A DNA stretch of 64,000 nt from Alcaligenes faecalis (GCF_041521385.1 NZ_CP168006.1:1824857-1888856); one strand, 5' to 3'; positions 42,389-52,007 are shown, counted from the stretch's first letter. Program-made: numbers and translations. Notes: generated by a model from the sequence alone, not told the origin.

Positions 42389-43663
42389 CTAACGCCGACG
42401 GGTAGTCGAGGGTAACAGGCGAGGCAAAAGATCCAGCAGTTGCGCACGCTCTGCACCTTCGCTGCGCGTCAATTCGGCCATGGGGCCATGCATATACTTT
42501 TGAGTCAGGCCATGTGCCAGCATTTCAATGACCTCTGCCGGATCACCACCACGAGCCAGCATGCGACGCGCACGCTCCAGTTCGTGCTGGCGTACTTTTT
42601 CGACCGATTGCTGCACATTTAAAATAGCGGGCACAATCGCACGAGTGCCAAGCCAGTGCATATAGTGCTGCACCTGGGTGTCGATAATGGCTTCGGCCTG
42701 AACCACGGCGGCCTGACGTGCATCGGCACCCCGTTGCACAAAGCGGCCCAGATCATCGACGGTGTACAGGTACACATCGTCCAGACGGCCCACTTCGGTT
42801 TCAATGTCGCGTGGCACGGCCAGATCGACCATGACCACAGGGCGGTGACGGCGTGAACGTACTGCACGCTCCACCATACCCAAACCCAAAATGGGCAAAG
42901 TGCTGGCCGTACAGGACACCACCACATCAAAGTCCGCCAGACGCTCGGGTACATCCGCCAGCTTCATGGTGCTGCCCATAAAGCGAGACGCCAGGTTTTC
43001 AGCACGTTCCTGAGTACGGTTGGCGACCACGATGCTACAGGGGTTCACTGCGGCAAAGTGCGTAGCGCACAACTCGATCATTTCGCCAGCCCCAATAAAC
43101 AGCACCTTGGCCTGACCAAGATCACCAAACACACGCTCGGCCAAACGAACTGCCGCCGCCGCCATGGACACCGAATGGGCGCCAATCGCGGTTTGCGTAC
43201 GGACTTCCTTGGCCACCGAGAAGGTGCGCTGGAACAATTGATGTAGCAAAGTGCCTAGCGAACCGGCTTCGTTGGCGGCACGCACGGCATCTTTCATCTG
43301 CCCCAGAATCTGGGGCTCTCCCAAGACCATGGAGTCCAAACCGCTGGCAACACGGAACGCATGGCGCACGGCCTCGTTCTGGTTGTAGCGATACAAATGA
43401 GGGGTCAACTCGGCAGAGCGCAGGCTGTTGAAGTCTGCCATCCATTCGGGCAAACGTTCTGCAACATGAGGCTCGGCCGCACAGTAAATCTCGGTGCGAT
43501 TACAGGTAGACAGGATGGCTGCTTCACGGACACCGGTGCCAAAAGTGGCACGCAAGGTATCAAGCGCAGGCTTTAACACATCGATCGGAAACGTTACGCG
43601 CTCGCGCACGGCGACCGGCGCGGACACATGATTCAGACCGAAGGTTAGAACATCTACAGACAT
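42389..43663 (-). CDS. hemA: Glutamyl-tRNA reductase
   Basis: First enzyme of C5-pathway tetrapyrrole synthesis, 424 residues, reducing glutamyl-tRNA to glutamate-1-semialdehyde with NADPH. The nucleophile is C54 in [10 protein letters not shown]; the NADPH domain shows [11 protein letters not shown]; a C-terminal dimerisation helix follows. It heads the hemA-prfA-prmC-grxD-ubiX run. ATG 43663 fits the family start. Confidence 0.97.
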   Translation of the reverse strand: MSVDVLTFGLNHVSAPVAVRERVTFPIDVLKPALDTLRATFGTGVREAAILSTCNRTEIYCAAEPHVAERLPEWMADFNSLRSAELTPHLYRYNQNEAVRHAFRVASGLDSMVLGEPQILGQMKDAVRAANEAGSLGTLLHQLFQRTFSVAKEVRTQTAIGAHSVSMAAAAVRLAERVFGDLGQAKVLFIGAGEMIELCATHFAAVNPCSIVVANRTQERAENLASRFMGSTMKLADVPERLADFDVVVSCTASTLPILGLGMVERAVRSRRHRPVVMVDLAVPRDIETEVGRLDDVYLYTVDDLGRFVQRGADARQAAVVQAEAIIDTQVQHYMHWLGTRAIVPAILNVQQSVEKVRQHELERARRMLARGGDPAEVIEMLAHGLTQKYMHGPMAELTRSEGAERAQLLDLLPRLLPSTTRRR

Positions 43664-43960
43664 GAGCAGTACAGGCTATAGCCTTGAAAAAGACCAAGAC
43701 AGGCAGTTTTTGCGGACGCAAAACGCATGAAATTTAAGTGATTTTACGCCGCAAGCCGCCGTTTTGCCAAAAATGTTACTTGAATTGCCGTTTTGTGATT
43801 ACAATTGCCCTCCTTTGTGCAGCCTTCTTTTCCCTGAAAAGGGCCTCCCCCTAGGGATACGACAAATTTGAAGTCGAAAAGATGCATAAAATTTTTGTTG
43901 TACTATGCGCACAAATCAAAAACCGTGGTATAGTTCTATTTTTACCGAGCAGTACACGTT
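43664..43960. other. Spacer between hemA and tRNA-Phe
   Basis: Nearly 300 AT-rich bases without a gene. TATAGT at 43929-43934 is a good -10 for the tRNA gene; its -35 (TGCGCA region at about 43906) is weak. The leftward hemA promoter should also lie here. CCCTTTTC-like short repeats near 43832-43846 could form a small stem. Confidence 0.45.
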
Positions 43961-44036
43961 GGCCTGGTAGCTCAGTCGGTAGAGCAGAGGATTGAAAATC
44001 CTTGTGTCGGTGGTTCGATTCCGCCCCAGGCCACCA
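43961..44036 (+). tRNA. tRNA-Phe (anticodon GAA)
   Basis: A 76-base cloverleaf: acceptor GGCCTGG/CCAGGCC, D stem GCTC/GAGC, anticodon stem GAGGA/TCCTT with loop TTGAAAA (anticodon GAA at 43994-43996), T stem GGTGG/CCGCC with TTCGATT, and an encoded CCA end at 44034-44036. It is a single gene with its own terminator just downstream. Confidence 0.98.
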
Positions 44037-44048
44037 AAGAATTCACAC

Positions 44049-44080
44049 AAAAAGCCCAGTCAAACGACTGGGCTTTTTGC
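44049..44080 (+). terminator. Intrinsic terminator of tRNA-Phe
   Basis: AAAAAGCCCAGT and ACTGGGCTTTTT make a 12-bp stem, closed by C-G around the loop AAAC, ending in a five-T run. It starts 13 bases after the tRNA. Confidence 0.95.
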
Positions 44081-44196
44081 TTTCTATGGCCACATCGGGA
44101 AGCCCTATCCCATCAACGAGGAATGGGCACTGACCAGGTACGGCTGATCGCACCTTCAATAAGGCCCGTAGACTTGGTGAGGTGCCAAGCAGTCCT

Positions 44197-45855
44197 TTAC
44201 TCGGCCAGATGGACGCGATTGCGGCCATCCGCCTTGGCCCGGTACAAGGCCGCATCAGCCAGAGCCAGGGTTTCGTAAAGATCATTGCCATGCGCTGGGT
44301 AGCAGGCCACGCCCAAAGACACGGTCACGCTCTCCACTGCCTCAAAGGCGGTATTCGCTACCGCAAGGCGCAAACGCTCTGCAAACTCGCCCGCCGCGTC
44401 AAGACCCACCTCTGGCAACACAAGCACAAACTCTTCGCCTCCCAGGCGAGCCACAACGTCTTCCCGACGTACCTGAGCCATGATCAACTCTGCAATCGCC
44501 TTAAGCACCTCATCCCCAGCCGCATGACCGAACCGATCATTGACCGTTTTGAAATGATCAATATCAATCATCACCACCGCTACGGATTGCTCAGCCTCTG
44601 TCATTTCCTCCAGGGCAGCATCCAGACCGCGCCGATTCATCGTCCCTGTCAGGGGATCGGTTGCCCCCTGCTGATACAGCTTGCGAATCCGACTACCTAT
44701 CGCAGAAAAGCTGTGCATCAAGCCCTGTCGAATCAGAGCGGCCTCCACATACCACCCCCTAACAAACCGAATACGTCGAAAATCAGCGTGATTATCCAGA
44801 TTGGCAGCCGCAATTGCCAACTGGCGCAACGGATTGGCAATCAGCCCGGAGAAGTACCAAATTGCCAGCAGGCTCACAGCAAAGACTGGCAAGGAAAGCA
44901 AAAATGTACGCAACAGCAGCTCACCCGTATTGGCGAGCACTCGCTCTGTGGGACGCTGCGCAATAACAACCCAACCAGCGGTCGGAATCGCTGCCACACT
45001 GACCAGTTCCTGATCCCGTTTGACCACATCCGGCTCAGGCGATGCTTGCCTGCTGTTAATCAGTGACTGCTCGATCACCGCTACCACGTCCAGGGCTCTG
45101 GACCCTATCTGACTTTGCTCCGGATGATAAATAATGGCCTGCGAGCCATCGACGATGCGAAAATAAGTTCCTTCCTCATAGCTCAATTTATCCAGCGACT
45201 CCTGCAATGCACTGCGGCTTTGCAAGTACATCCCTCCACCCATAAAGCCCGCGTAGGCCCCATTCGGTGCGAAAACCGGAGTGGCAACCATTGTCATCCA
45301 TCGCCCCTCTCCCGCCTGAAATGCTCCTGTAACCATCGGCTCTGACCAAGCCTTGCCCTGGAACCGCTCCGGCCACAAGGGCAATGTCACATCCAACAAA
45401 GCAGAGTTTGGGCTGGCTGCCAACACGGAGCCTGACACATCAACCAAGACAAGCGCATCGAACGCCTTGGTGACCTCCATCACTTGCCTGAACTCTTCCC
45501 GTATAACGGCTGCATCAAGTTGCCCTGCCGTGATATCCAAAGCAGCACTTTTCAGCACCGCAGCCGATGACCGAAGAAAATCGTCACTGGCGTGTGCCAA
45601 CCTTTCCGCATAAGCCTGATTGACTCGTACACTTTGCTCGAGCAAAAGCCCCTGTTGCACCCGATAGGCGGCATGCAAGCTGCTGAACAAAACCAAAAGG
45701 ACGAAAGACAGGCACAACCACAAGATAAGACTTCGCAAATTAACTGACCAGCGTCGTGCGAACATTCGTCTAAAGCGCGGGATTTTTCTCATTGAGAACA
45801 ACGGCAGAACGATGATGGGTATCAACACCATTTTACGTAAGACCATCTGGAACAT
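44197..45855 (-). CDS. Membrane diguanylate cyclase with dCache-like sensor
   Basis: Makes cyclic di-GMP from two GTP. The 552 residues hold a membrane helix (about 43-65), a periplasmic dCache-like sensor (about 70-330) with WPERFQGKAWSEPMVTGAF and YLQSRSALQESL, a second helix (about 335-355) and a GGDEF domain (about 390-550). The active site reads GGEEF and an RxxD inhibitory site (RRED) lies five residues before it, so product feedback is expected. The start is uncertain: ATG 45855, 45792 and 45765 are all possible and none has a clear ribosome binding site; the later ones remove a hydrophobic stretch of doubtful reality. Confidence 0.92.
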   Translation of the reverse strand: MFQMVLRKMVLIPIIVLPLFSMRKIPRFRRMFARRWSVNLRSLILWLCLSFVLLVLFSSLHAAYRVQQGLLLEQSVRVNQAYAERLAHASDDFLRSSAAVLKSAALDITAGQLDAAVIREEFRQVMEVTKAFDALVLVDVSGSVLAASPNSALLDVTLPLWPERFQGKAWSEPMVTGAFQAGEGRWMTMVATPVFAPNGAYAGFMGGGMYLQSRSALQESLDKLSYEEGTYFRIVDGSQAIIYHPEQSQIGSRALDVVAVIEQSLINSRQASPEPDVVKRDQELVSVAAIPTAGWVVIAQRPTERVLANTGELLLRTFLLSLPVFAVSLLAIWYFSGLIANPLRQLAIAAANLDNHADFRRIRFVRGWYVEAALIRQGLMHSFSAIGSRIRKLYQQGATDPLTGTMNRRGLDAALEEMTEAEQSVAVVMIDIDHFKTVNDRFGHAAGDEVLKAIAELIMAQVRREDVVARLGGEEFVLVLPEVGLDAAGEFAERLRLAVANTAFEAVESVTVSLGVACYPAHGNDLYETLALADAALYRAKADGRNRVHLAE

Positions 45856-45904
45856 TTAGATTCCACTGACAATCCACGTCAACAATCCACCGCCGGCCAA
45901 TGAT

Positions 45905-46666
45905 TCAACCTCGTTGATACTGCAAACAGCGCCCCTTGTAAGACAACTCCTTGCCTTCGGGCATGAAGATAGGCCGGTCGCGTAAACACACTTGCCGCAC
46001 CAGCTCAAAGCCGTAGCGTCCCATTTCCTGAGTAAATTTATTGCGATACCCACGGTCCGGGTCTACCACCCAGACCTCGGCCTGCTTCTTCGCACGCTGG
46101 TCCACCAACTGGGCCAATTGGGCAGGCGTATTACCTTCATACAGCAAGTCGCTGCCCACGATCAGGTCGTAGCGTTGCCGGGCAGGCTTCAGTCCCAGGG
46201 ACGCCAGCAAAGCAGGGCAGGATTCCTCCCCCCACTGCGCATGAACATAGGGCAGATCGGACAAGCCATTCAAAGCCTGATTCAGCTTCAGAAAATGCGG
46301 CACCATGGGGTGGCAATCGCTGGCGTGAATTTGCGCACCCCGTTTATGCATCACCAGACTGGTCAGGCCCAAGCCGCAGCCCAACTCCAGAATGCTTTCA
46401 TCCGCCCGAATGGGGCGGTTTTTCAGTTTGCGCGCCAGTTGAATGCTGGATGGCCACACAAGACCAAACAAAGGCCAGACAGCCGGGCCTATTCCCAGAG
46501 ACTGGGCGTGTCCCAACGGGTCGGCATATTGCATGTGATCGGCCAAGGAACGAATACGTAACGATTCTGTAGGCGAGATTCGTATATGCTGGAGACGGGT
46601 TTTTAACTTGGCGGGCGTGGATGAGGTCGAGCCATATAAGTCTGACATAGACTGATGATCGTCCAT
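45905..46666 (-). CDS. Class I SAM-dependent methyltransferase (Methyltransf_16-like)
   Basis: Predicted cytoplasmic methyltransferase of 253 residues. The SAM site is ILELGCGLGLTSLVMHKRG; QIHASDCHPMVPHFL binds the ribose; YDLIVGSDLLYEG holds the catalytic-region DLLY motif typical of protein lysine methyltransferases of the METTL21/ETFB-KMT type. The substrate is unknown. ATG 46666 is preferred to GTG 46672. It is divergent from the second methyltransferase gene across about 100 AT-rich bases. Confidence 0.85.
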   Translation of the reverse strand: MDDHQSMSDLYGSTSSTPAKLKTRLQHIRISPTESLRIRSLADHMQYADPLGHAQSLGIGPAVWPLFGLVWPSSIQLARKLKNRPIRADESILELGCGLGLTSLVMHKRGAQIHASDCHPMVPHFLKLNQALNGLSDLPYVHAQWGEESCPALLASLGLKPARQRYDLIVGSDLLYEGNTPAQLAQLVDQRAKKQAEVWVVDPDRGYRNKFTQEMGRYGFELVRQVCLRDRPIFMPEGKELSYKGRCLQYQRG

Positions 46667-46768
46667 ATTCACACAAAAAGCTAATTTTGGCGTATTTTGC
46701 TGTTGTTTAAACTATAGATAGCCGAATTTAAACGAATTTCCGCTTAACGCCGCTGATAAGGACCGCTA

Positions 46769-47533
46769 TTGTTCAAAGACCTGATTAACGACCTCAACGA
46801 CCATTCCATCGTGGAACCTGACATCTTTCTGGACGTCCCCTTCGTCCCCAGTGACGACCGCGTCATCGACACCATGCTGCAACTGGCCCGGACCGGGCGC
46901 AAGGACATCCTGTATGACCTGGGTTGTGGCGATGGACGCATTGTCATCGCCGCCGCCAAAAAATACCGCTGCACCAGCATAGGCGTAGAGCTGGACCCGC
47001 TGCGTGTTGCCGACGCCATGGAGCAAGCAGGCCATGCAGGCGTGGAGTATCTGGTGGACTTTGTGGAAGAGGATCTGTTTACCGCAGACTTCAGCCAGGC
47101 CACCATCGTGACCTTGTACTTGATGGACACCATCAATGCCATCCTGCGCCCGCGCCTGTTGCAGGAGCTGCGACCCGGTGCGCGGATTGTGTCGCACGCC
47201 TTTGATATGGGCGATTGGGAAGCCGATGAAATCCTGCATGTGGGCGGCATCAAAATCTACAAATGGATTGTGCCGGCGCAGGTGGCAGGCGAATGGGAGT
47301 GGGAAGGCCTGGACGGAACAGACTACCGCTTGCAGCTCAAGCAGCGTTATCAGGATGTCAGCGGGAAAATCTGGATGAACGGCAAGCCCGCCCTGCTGAC
47401 GGACCTGTACCTGTCCGGCGATTGTCTGGAACTCAGCGCACAGGCCAATGCGGCCTCCCCCGTCATCAGCTCCAACCTGTACTTCGACCATCAGGAACTG
47501 CTGTCCGTAGAAGAGGTGGACGAAGAGGCCTGA
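46769..47533 (+). CDS. Class I SAM-dependent methyltransferase
   Basis: Predicted methyltransferase of 254 residues starting at TTG 46769, with AAGGA six bases upstream deciding the start. LYDLGCGDGRIVIAAAKKY is the SAM site; LRPGARIVSHAFDMGDWEAD closes the fold, and a C-terminal region of about 90 residues is of unknown type. Substrate unknown; small-molecule or protein methylation are both possible. A terminator follows. Confidence 0.85.
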   Translation: MFKDLINDLNDHSIVEPDIFLDVPFVPSDDRVIDTMLQLARTGRKDILYDLGCGDGRIVIAAAKKYRCTSIGVELDPLRVADAMEQAGHAGVEYLVDFVEEDLFTADFSQATIVTLYLMDTINAILRPRLLQELRPGARIVSHAFDMGDWEADEILHVGGIKIYKWIVPAQVAGEWEWEGLDGTDYRLQLKQRYQDVSGKIWMNGKPALLTDLYLSGDCLELSAQANAASPVISSNLYFDHQELLSVEEVDEEA

Positions 47534-47572
47534 TCCCGCAGGCCCCTGCTTCACAACACCGATACCCATATC

Positions 47573-47605
47573 AAGCCCTGGCACCCAAGCAGGGCTTTTG
47601 TTTTA
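47573..47605 (+). terminator. Terminator after the methyltransferase gene
   Basis: AAGCCCTG and CAGGGCTT pair around a 9-nt loop and are followed by TTTGTTTT. It ends at the tail of the convergent receptor gene. Confidence 0.82.
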
Positions 47606-50011
47606 GAACTGGTACTTCATCGTCAGCATGATTTTCTGGGGCGCACCATAAAAGCCCTGGGAATCCTCCGTCAGATCCACATACTTCTTGTCGAACAAAT
47701 TGTTCACATTCAACTGCGCCGACAAGCTGGGCGAGAAACGGTAATGCGCCATCACGTTGGCCAGCAACACGGAGCCTTGCTCGCGTCGGGCGCTAAGGTT
47801 TGGCGCCACGGTTCTATCCACATAAACATGACTGCGCCATTGCACACCGCCACCTATCGTCAGCTTGCCTTCAGTGCCCGGCACAAGATAGGAGGTCTGC
47901 AGATTAGCCAGATTCTGCGGTTCAGAGGTTTTGAAGGGACCGCCTTCGGCATTACGCACCAGATTACGGGAAAAACCTGCGGACACCTGCCAGCCTGGCT
48001 GGATTTCACCTGAAGCCTGCAGCTCGAAGCCCTCGCTGGTCACGCCCTTGGCCCCGCGATAAGCAAAATCGCTAGAACCGGGTACCGTCCTGTCGCCGTC
48101 TTTTTCGGCCACATTGTCCTGCTCGATGCGAAACAGTGCCAGCGACGTGTTGAGCTTGCCGTCAAAGTGTTCGGACTTCAGGCCCAGCTCGTAGCTCTTG
48201 CCCTGCACCGGGTCCAGATAGCCACCACTGGCGTCACGATAGGTCTGTGGCTGGAAGATATCGGTGTAGCTGAGATAGGCCGTGACGTTCTCGGTGAAGT
48301 CGTACAGCAGACCAGCGTAAGGCGTGAATACGTGATGGTTCATGGTGTCATCGCCGGACTCGCGCTTCCAGTTGGTTTGTCGGCCACCCACGATCAGCTT
48401 CAGGGAATCGCTCAAGGACAAGCGCAGAGCACCATAGACCGCATTCTGGCGCGTTTCCTGCTCACCCAGCAGCTGGAAACTCCCCCATACCGGCTCGGGA
48501 TAGGAGCCGTCCCATTCAAAGACATTGCCTACTGGCGTATTGCCTTGTGGAGCATGATTGCCGTAGCGGTAGTTGGACTTGCTGCCCATTACCCCCACCA
48601 ATGCCTCGTGCTCCTGCCCAAAGGCCTCAAATGGCCCGCTCAGTTCCAACGACGCGCTGTTCTGATCGAACTCCTGATGCGAGTTATTCAGCAAGGAAGT
48701 CATGCCCAGGCCGGTGACTGGATCAGGGTGGCCCATCAAATACACCAGCTTGGAGTCGTACTCGCTTTCCAGACGGCTGACATTGGCTTTCAAGGACCAG
48801 CCATTGGAAAAGCGATGGTCGATGCCCGCGTAGAAGGTATTGCTGGTCGTATCCCAGCGCGTCCAATCTGCTCCAACACTGAACGAGCGACGCCAATCCA
48901 GATCCCCGCCCTTGTTATCCAAGGTAGGCAGACCGCCCCAGGTCACCCCTGTCGGACGCTTGGCCTGGTGCTCCACCCCCACCCGCACAGTGGTGTCTGC
49001 CGTCAGATCCGCTTCCGCGGTTGCCAACCAGGCACGATTACGCGTGTGATAACGGTCGATATACGAGTCGCGCTCCTCCATCATCCCTGCCACGCGAGCA
49101 CGCACTGTACCGTCCTTGTTCAAGGGCGTGGATAGATCAATCGTGCCTCGATGCTGGTCCCAGGACCCTATGCCAACAGAAGCGGTGCCGGTAAACACAT
49201 CACTGGTCGCGCGTTTGCGCACGATATTCACCGAGGCGCCTGGATTACCCGCCCCCGTCATCAAACCAGTCGCACCACGCACAATCTCGATGCGGTCGTA
49301 CAGAATGGGATCAAAGTTGGACGTCCCGAAAAAGTCGTTCTGCGTGGCAATGGACACCCCATCGTATTGGTAAGTGTCGACATAGAAACCACGCGAATGG
49401 ATGTCGGTACGGTCAATATCCGACATGGAAGTCGCAATCCCCGTCACGGTCTTGAAACTCTCACCCAGTGTGGTCAGATTCATGTCTTCCATCTGCTGGC
49501 GTGTGATCACACTGACGGACTGCGGGGTCTCGCGTGGTGACAGGCGCAAACCTGTTGCTGCCGTAGTCGCCTGCACGGCATAGGAGCCCGAGCCTTCAGT
49601 AGACAGATCACGCCCCACCACACGAACCGGAGCCAGCTGAGTCGCCTCGCCTTGAACCGGGCGGGTCAGGGACACGTTCTTGCCCTTACGCCGGAACTCC
49701 AGGCCTGTACCTGCCAGCAAGCGGCTTAAGGCTTGATCCGCCGTCAAACTGCCGGACACAGAGGGAGCCGTCATCCCCTTAACCGCCTCAGGCAGATAGA
49801 AAATCTGCAAGCCGGCCTGTGCTCCCAGTTTTTCCAGCGCGGCCTCCAAGGGTTGCGCGGCAATGCTGATCGCCACCGGCGTTTCCTGCGCCCAAGCGTG
49901 GGGTGCATGCAGACCAATAGCCAGAAAAAGAGAAAGAGCGAGGGCGTTAAGACCAATCGATGTCGTACCCCGACGCGCGGCGGCGGAGGGTATAGCTTGC
50001 GTGTCCAGCAT
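47603..50011 (-). CDS. TonB-dependent siderophore receptor with STN signalling domain
   Basis: Outer-membrane ferric-siderophore transporter and signal transducer, 802 residues. A signal peptide (about 1-42, ending in AWA) is followed by an STN domain (about 45-120, ISIAAQPLEAALEKLGAQAG), the plug (about 140-260, with SVSVITRQQMEDMN) and a 22-strand barrel ending in the terminal Phe of MKYQF. The STN domain and the upstream fecI-fecR genes show a FecA-like surface-signalling receptor. The ligand is unknown; FoxA/FpvA-like ferric siderophores fit. Start ATG 50011 places the signal peptide correctly, with GGAA upstream. The frame extends 18 residues further. Confidence 0.93.
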   Translation of the reverse strand: MLDTQAIPSAAARRGTTSIGLNALALSLFLAIGLHAPHAWAQETPVAISIAAQPLEAALEKLGAQAGLQIFYLPEAVKGMTAPSVSGSLTADQALSRLLAGTGLEFRRKGKNVSLTRPVQGEATQLAPVRVVGRDLSTEGSGSYAVQATTAATGLRLSPRETPQSVSVITRQQMEDMNLTTLGESFKTVTGIATSMSDIDRTDIHSRGFYVDTYQYDGVSIATQNDFFGTSNFDPILYDRIEIVRGATGLMTGAGNPGASVNIVRKRATSDVFTGTASVGIGSWDQHRGTIDLSTPLNKDGTVRARVAGMMEERDSYIDRYHTRNRAWLATAEADLTADTTVRVGVEHQAKRPTGVTWGGLPTLDNKGGDLDWRRSFSVGADWTRWDTTSNTFYAGIDHRFSNGWSLKANVSRLESEYDSKLVYLMGHPDPVTGLGMTSLLNNSHQEFDQNSASLELSGPFEAFGQEHEALVGVMGSKSNYRYGNHAPQGNTPVGNVFEWDGSYPEPVWGSFQLLGEQETRQNAVYGALRLSLSDSLKLIVGGRQTNWKRESGDDTMNHHVFTPYAGLLYDFTENVTAYLSYTDIFQPQTYRDASGGYLDPVQGKSYELGLKSEHFDGKLNTSLALFRIEQDNVAEKDGDRTVPGSSDFAYRGAKGVTSEGFELQASGEIQPGWQVSAGFSRNLVRNAEGGPFKTSEPQNLANLQTSYLVPGTEGKLTIGGGVQWRSHVYVDRTVAPNLSARREQGSVLLANVMAHYRFSPSLSAQLNVNNLFDKKYVDLTEDSQGFYGAPQKIMLTMKYQF

Positions 50012-50111
50012 GAACAGAGTTCCAAAAAATAAGTACGCGCACGGTGCGCAGACACCCTTGGCCAAGGCTATGGGCTAGTCTGCTTCCGGTCTGGAAAGCA
50101 GGCCCCCATAA

Positions 50112-50151
50112 GTAAGACGCCGTAGCGAAAAATTTTCCGGAATGATTCTCA
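50112..50151 (-). promoter_or_regulatory. Candidate receptor promoter with Fur-like site
   Basis: On the minus strand GGAAAA (50138-50133) and TCTTAC (50117-50112), 15 bases apart, resemble a FecI-type ECF promoter. TGAGAATCATTCCGG (50151-50137) matches one half of the Fur 7-1-7 site well and the other poorly, and it abuts the -35. Matches were made by eye. Confidence 0.45.
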
Positions 50152-50162
50152 CTGCTCTTTTT

Positions 50163-50177
50163 GATACAAAATGTATC
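50163..50177. promoter_or_regulatory. Perfect inverted repeat GATACA-N3-TGTATC
   Basis: A 6-3-6 palindrome lying upstream of the receptor promoter candidate, followed by ATGATGCATGAT. It could be an operator for an additional regulator. Confidence 0.4.
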
Positions 50178-50270
50178 ATCAATGATGCATGATTTGCTTG
50201 GCGACAGGACTCGACAGCACAACATGATTCGTCTTCGAATCGCTGTTCACTGTCCGCACTTCACGGTTCG

Positions 50271-50368
50271 TGGCTTGTGGCTTGTGGCTTGTGGCTTGTG
50301 GCTTGTGGCTTGTGGCTTGTGGCTTGTGGCTTGTGGCTTGTGGCTTGTGGCTTGTGGCTTGTGGCTTG
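50271..50368. repeat. Tandem heptamer array, 14 perfect copies of TGGCTTG
   Basis: Ninety-eight bases made only of TGGCTTG units (CAAGCCA on the gene strand), between the fecR stop 28 bases away and the receptor start 260 bases away. A unit of seven is prone to slippage, and 7 is not a multiple of 3. A minus-strand open frame (50179-50379) crosses it and would read a PQATSHK repeat, but it has no ribosome binding site. Confidence 0.97.
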
Positions 50369-50395
50369 CAGTCAAGCATAAAACGAACCGAAACT

Positions 50396-51382
50396 TTAAG
50401 GCGCCATCAGCAAAGCGCTACCATCCGCCTGTCGCGCCACCAGGACTGGCGCAATATCCGGCAGGATATCCAGCGCCGCTGCTGGCTCCTCAATACTCAA
50501 TGTGCCCGATATGCGCAGCTTGGCGATCTGTGAGTCTGCCACCCGCAAAGGGTGATCCAGATAGCGGCTCAGCTCTTCTGCCAACGTCGTCAAAGGCACA
50601 TCGCGGAACACGATGCGCCCCTCTTGCCAGGCCGTAATCGCTTCCACACGCTCCTGCTCCAAAGGCGTCACCTTGTTGTTTACCGCGCCGGATACTTGCC
50701 CGGCCAATAACATCGCCCGGTCCCTGCGCCACCACGGACCGGTAGAAAGCTGCACCGATCCCTCGCGCACCGCCACGGTGACACCTTCAGCCTCTCGACG
50801 CACATTGAACTGCGTGCCGGTAACCAGCACCTGCGCTTGACCCGCGTCTACGGAGAAGGGTCGATTCTTGTCGGACTGTACGGCAAGCAGGGCCTCGCCC
50901 CGCAGCAACTCCACGCTACGGCGCGACGCGTAAAACGCGATGTTCACTTCCGTGTCCGTATTCAAATCCAGACGCGAACCATCCGGCAATTCAAACTGCT
51001 TGCGCTCGCCGCGTGCCGTCAACAGGCGCTGGGTAAACACTGGTGTCTCGGCCCACATCGAACGACTGAACCAGGCCCCGGCAGCCACCGCGGCAAACGT
51101 CGCCCCTGTACCCATCACCCAGCGCCGCCGCGCAAAGTTGGGCACCTCTTGCGCCGGACGATTCATGATCTCCCGCATCTCGTCCATGGGCAGATGATCC
51201 GCCACCTGCCAGACCTGCTGCAAGGAACGGTACTCCCGCTCATTAGCCGGATCCTGCGCCAACCACGCATCCCGCTCACGCTGTTCCTGCGGCGTCAGCT
51301 CACCGAGCTGCTCTCTGGAAAACCAGTCCAGCGCTTGCTCTTGGGGCAGATGAGAGGGGGTGGGCTTGTCGTTTTTAGGCAT
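50396..51382 (-). CDS. fecR: FecR-like anti-sigma / sigma regulator
   Basis: Inner-membrane signal relay of 328 residues between the receptor and the ECF sigma factor. The N-terminal DUF4880-type cytoplasmic part (about 12-60) contains the conserved ALDWFSREQLGELTPQE pattern; a membrane helix lies near 84-100; the periplasmic FecR domain shows ARGERKQFELPDGSRLDLNT. A C-terminal STN-like part binds the receptor. ATG 51382 fits the family start; GTG 51427 would add 15 residues. fecI lies upstream. Confidence 0.92.
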   Translation of the reverse strand: MPKNDKPTPSHLPQEQALDWFSREQLGELTPQEQRERDAWLAQDPANEREYRSLQQVWQVADHLPMDEMREIMNRPAQEVPNFARRRWVMGTGATFAAVAAGAWFSRSMWAETPVFTQRLLTARGERKQFELPDGSRLDLNTDTEVNIAFYASRRSVELLRGEALLAVQSDKNRPFSVDAGQAQVLVTGTQFNVRREAEGVTVAVREGSVQLSTGPWWRRDRAMLLAGQVSGAVNNKVTPLEQERVEAITAWQEGRIVFRDVPLTTLAEELSRYLDHPLRVADSQIAKLRISGTLSIEEPAAALDILPDIAPVLVARQADGSALLMAP

Positions 51383-51460
51383 GGCTCGCGTCGCCAGGGA
51401 CACAGGGCAAAAAACCGTGCCCTTCACTGATAAGACGTTTATGCATAAGGAAATCCGGAA

Positions 51461-51967
51461 TCAATGAGGGGCATAGTTTTGTAACTTTTTCTGAAGATGC
51501 CGTAATGCCCGCTTCATGTATTTTTCCACCGAGCTGGGCGTCAGATCCAGCTTCTCTGCAATTTCCTTTTGCGTATAGCCCTCTATTTTGTTCCACAAAA
51601 ACACTTGCTGGCACTTCAAGGGCAGCTCCTGCAAAGCCTCCCGCAACGCCTGGCTAAGCTGCTCCATGCGCAGATCACTTTCCGGGCCAGGGTCTACCGG
51701 ATGCTCCTCCTCGCGCAAATCGTGCAAGGGCACCACCTCATGGCGCGACTGGCGGCGGATTTCACTGATCAATTGGTTTTGCGCACTGCGATACAGATAG
51801 GCTTTTTGATTCAGTGCCGCAGCATGTTCACCGCGCAACAAGCCTTCAATGGAGTCCTGCGCGGCATCTTCCGCGTCCTGCGGCAAAGAACTGCGCTTCG
51901 CCCACGAGCCGATCAGCCCGCTGTAATGAGCGAGCCAGCCTTTCTTGGGCGAAGGTCGGCGGGACAT
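51461..51967 (-). CDS. fecI: FecI-like ECF sigma factor
   Basis: Sigma-70 family ECF factor of 168 residues that should direct transcription of the receptor gene. Region 2 covers about 20-80 (DAEDAAQDSIEGLLRG, KAYLYRSAQNQLISEIRR) and region 4 about 105-165 (LPLKCQQVFLWNKIEGYTQKEIAEKL). First gene of the fecI-fecR-receptor unit, with a Fur-like box upstream. It is divergent from sodC. Confidence 0.94.
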   Translation of the reverse strand: MSRRPSPKKGWLAHYSGLIGSWAKRSSLPQDAEDAAQDSIEGLLRGEHAAALNQKAYLYRSAQNQLISEIRRQSRHEVVPLHDLREEEHPVDPGPESDLRMEQLSQALREALQELPLKCQQVFLWNKIEGYTQKEIAEKLDLTPSSVEKYMKRALRHLQKKLQNYAPH

Positions 51968-52007
51968 GGCAAATGCAAGAGACGAATGTCGAATGAAGCG
52001 AGCATAT

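Noticed and set aside
43961..44036. tRNA-Phe as an integration site for a mobile island
   Set aside because: No integrase near and no second copy of the tRNA 3' end found in the window.
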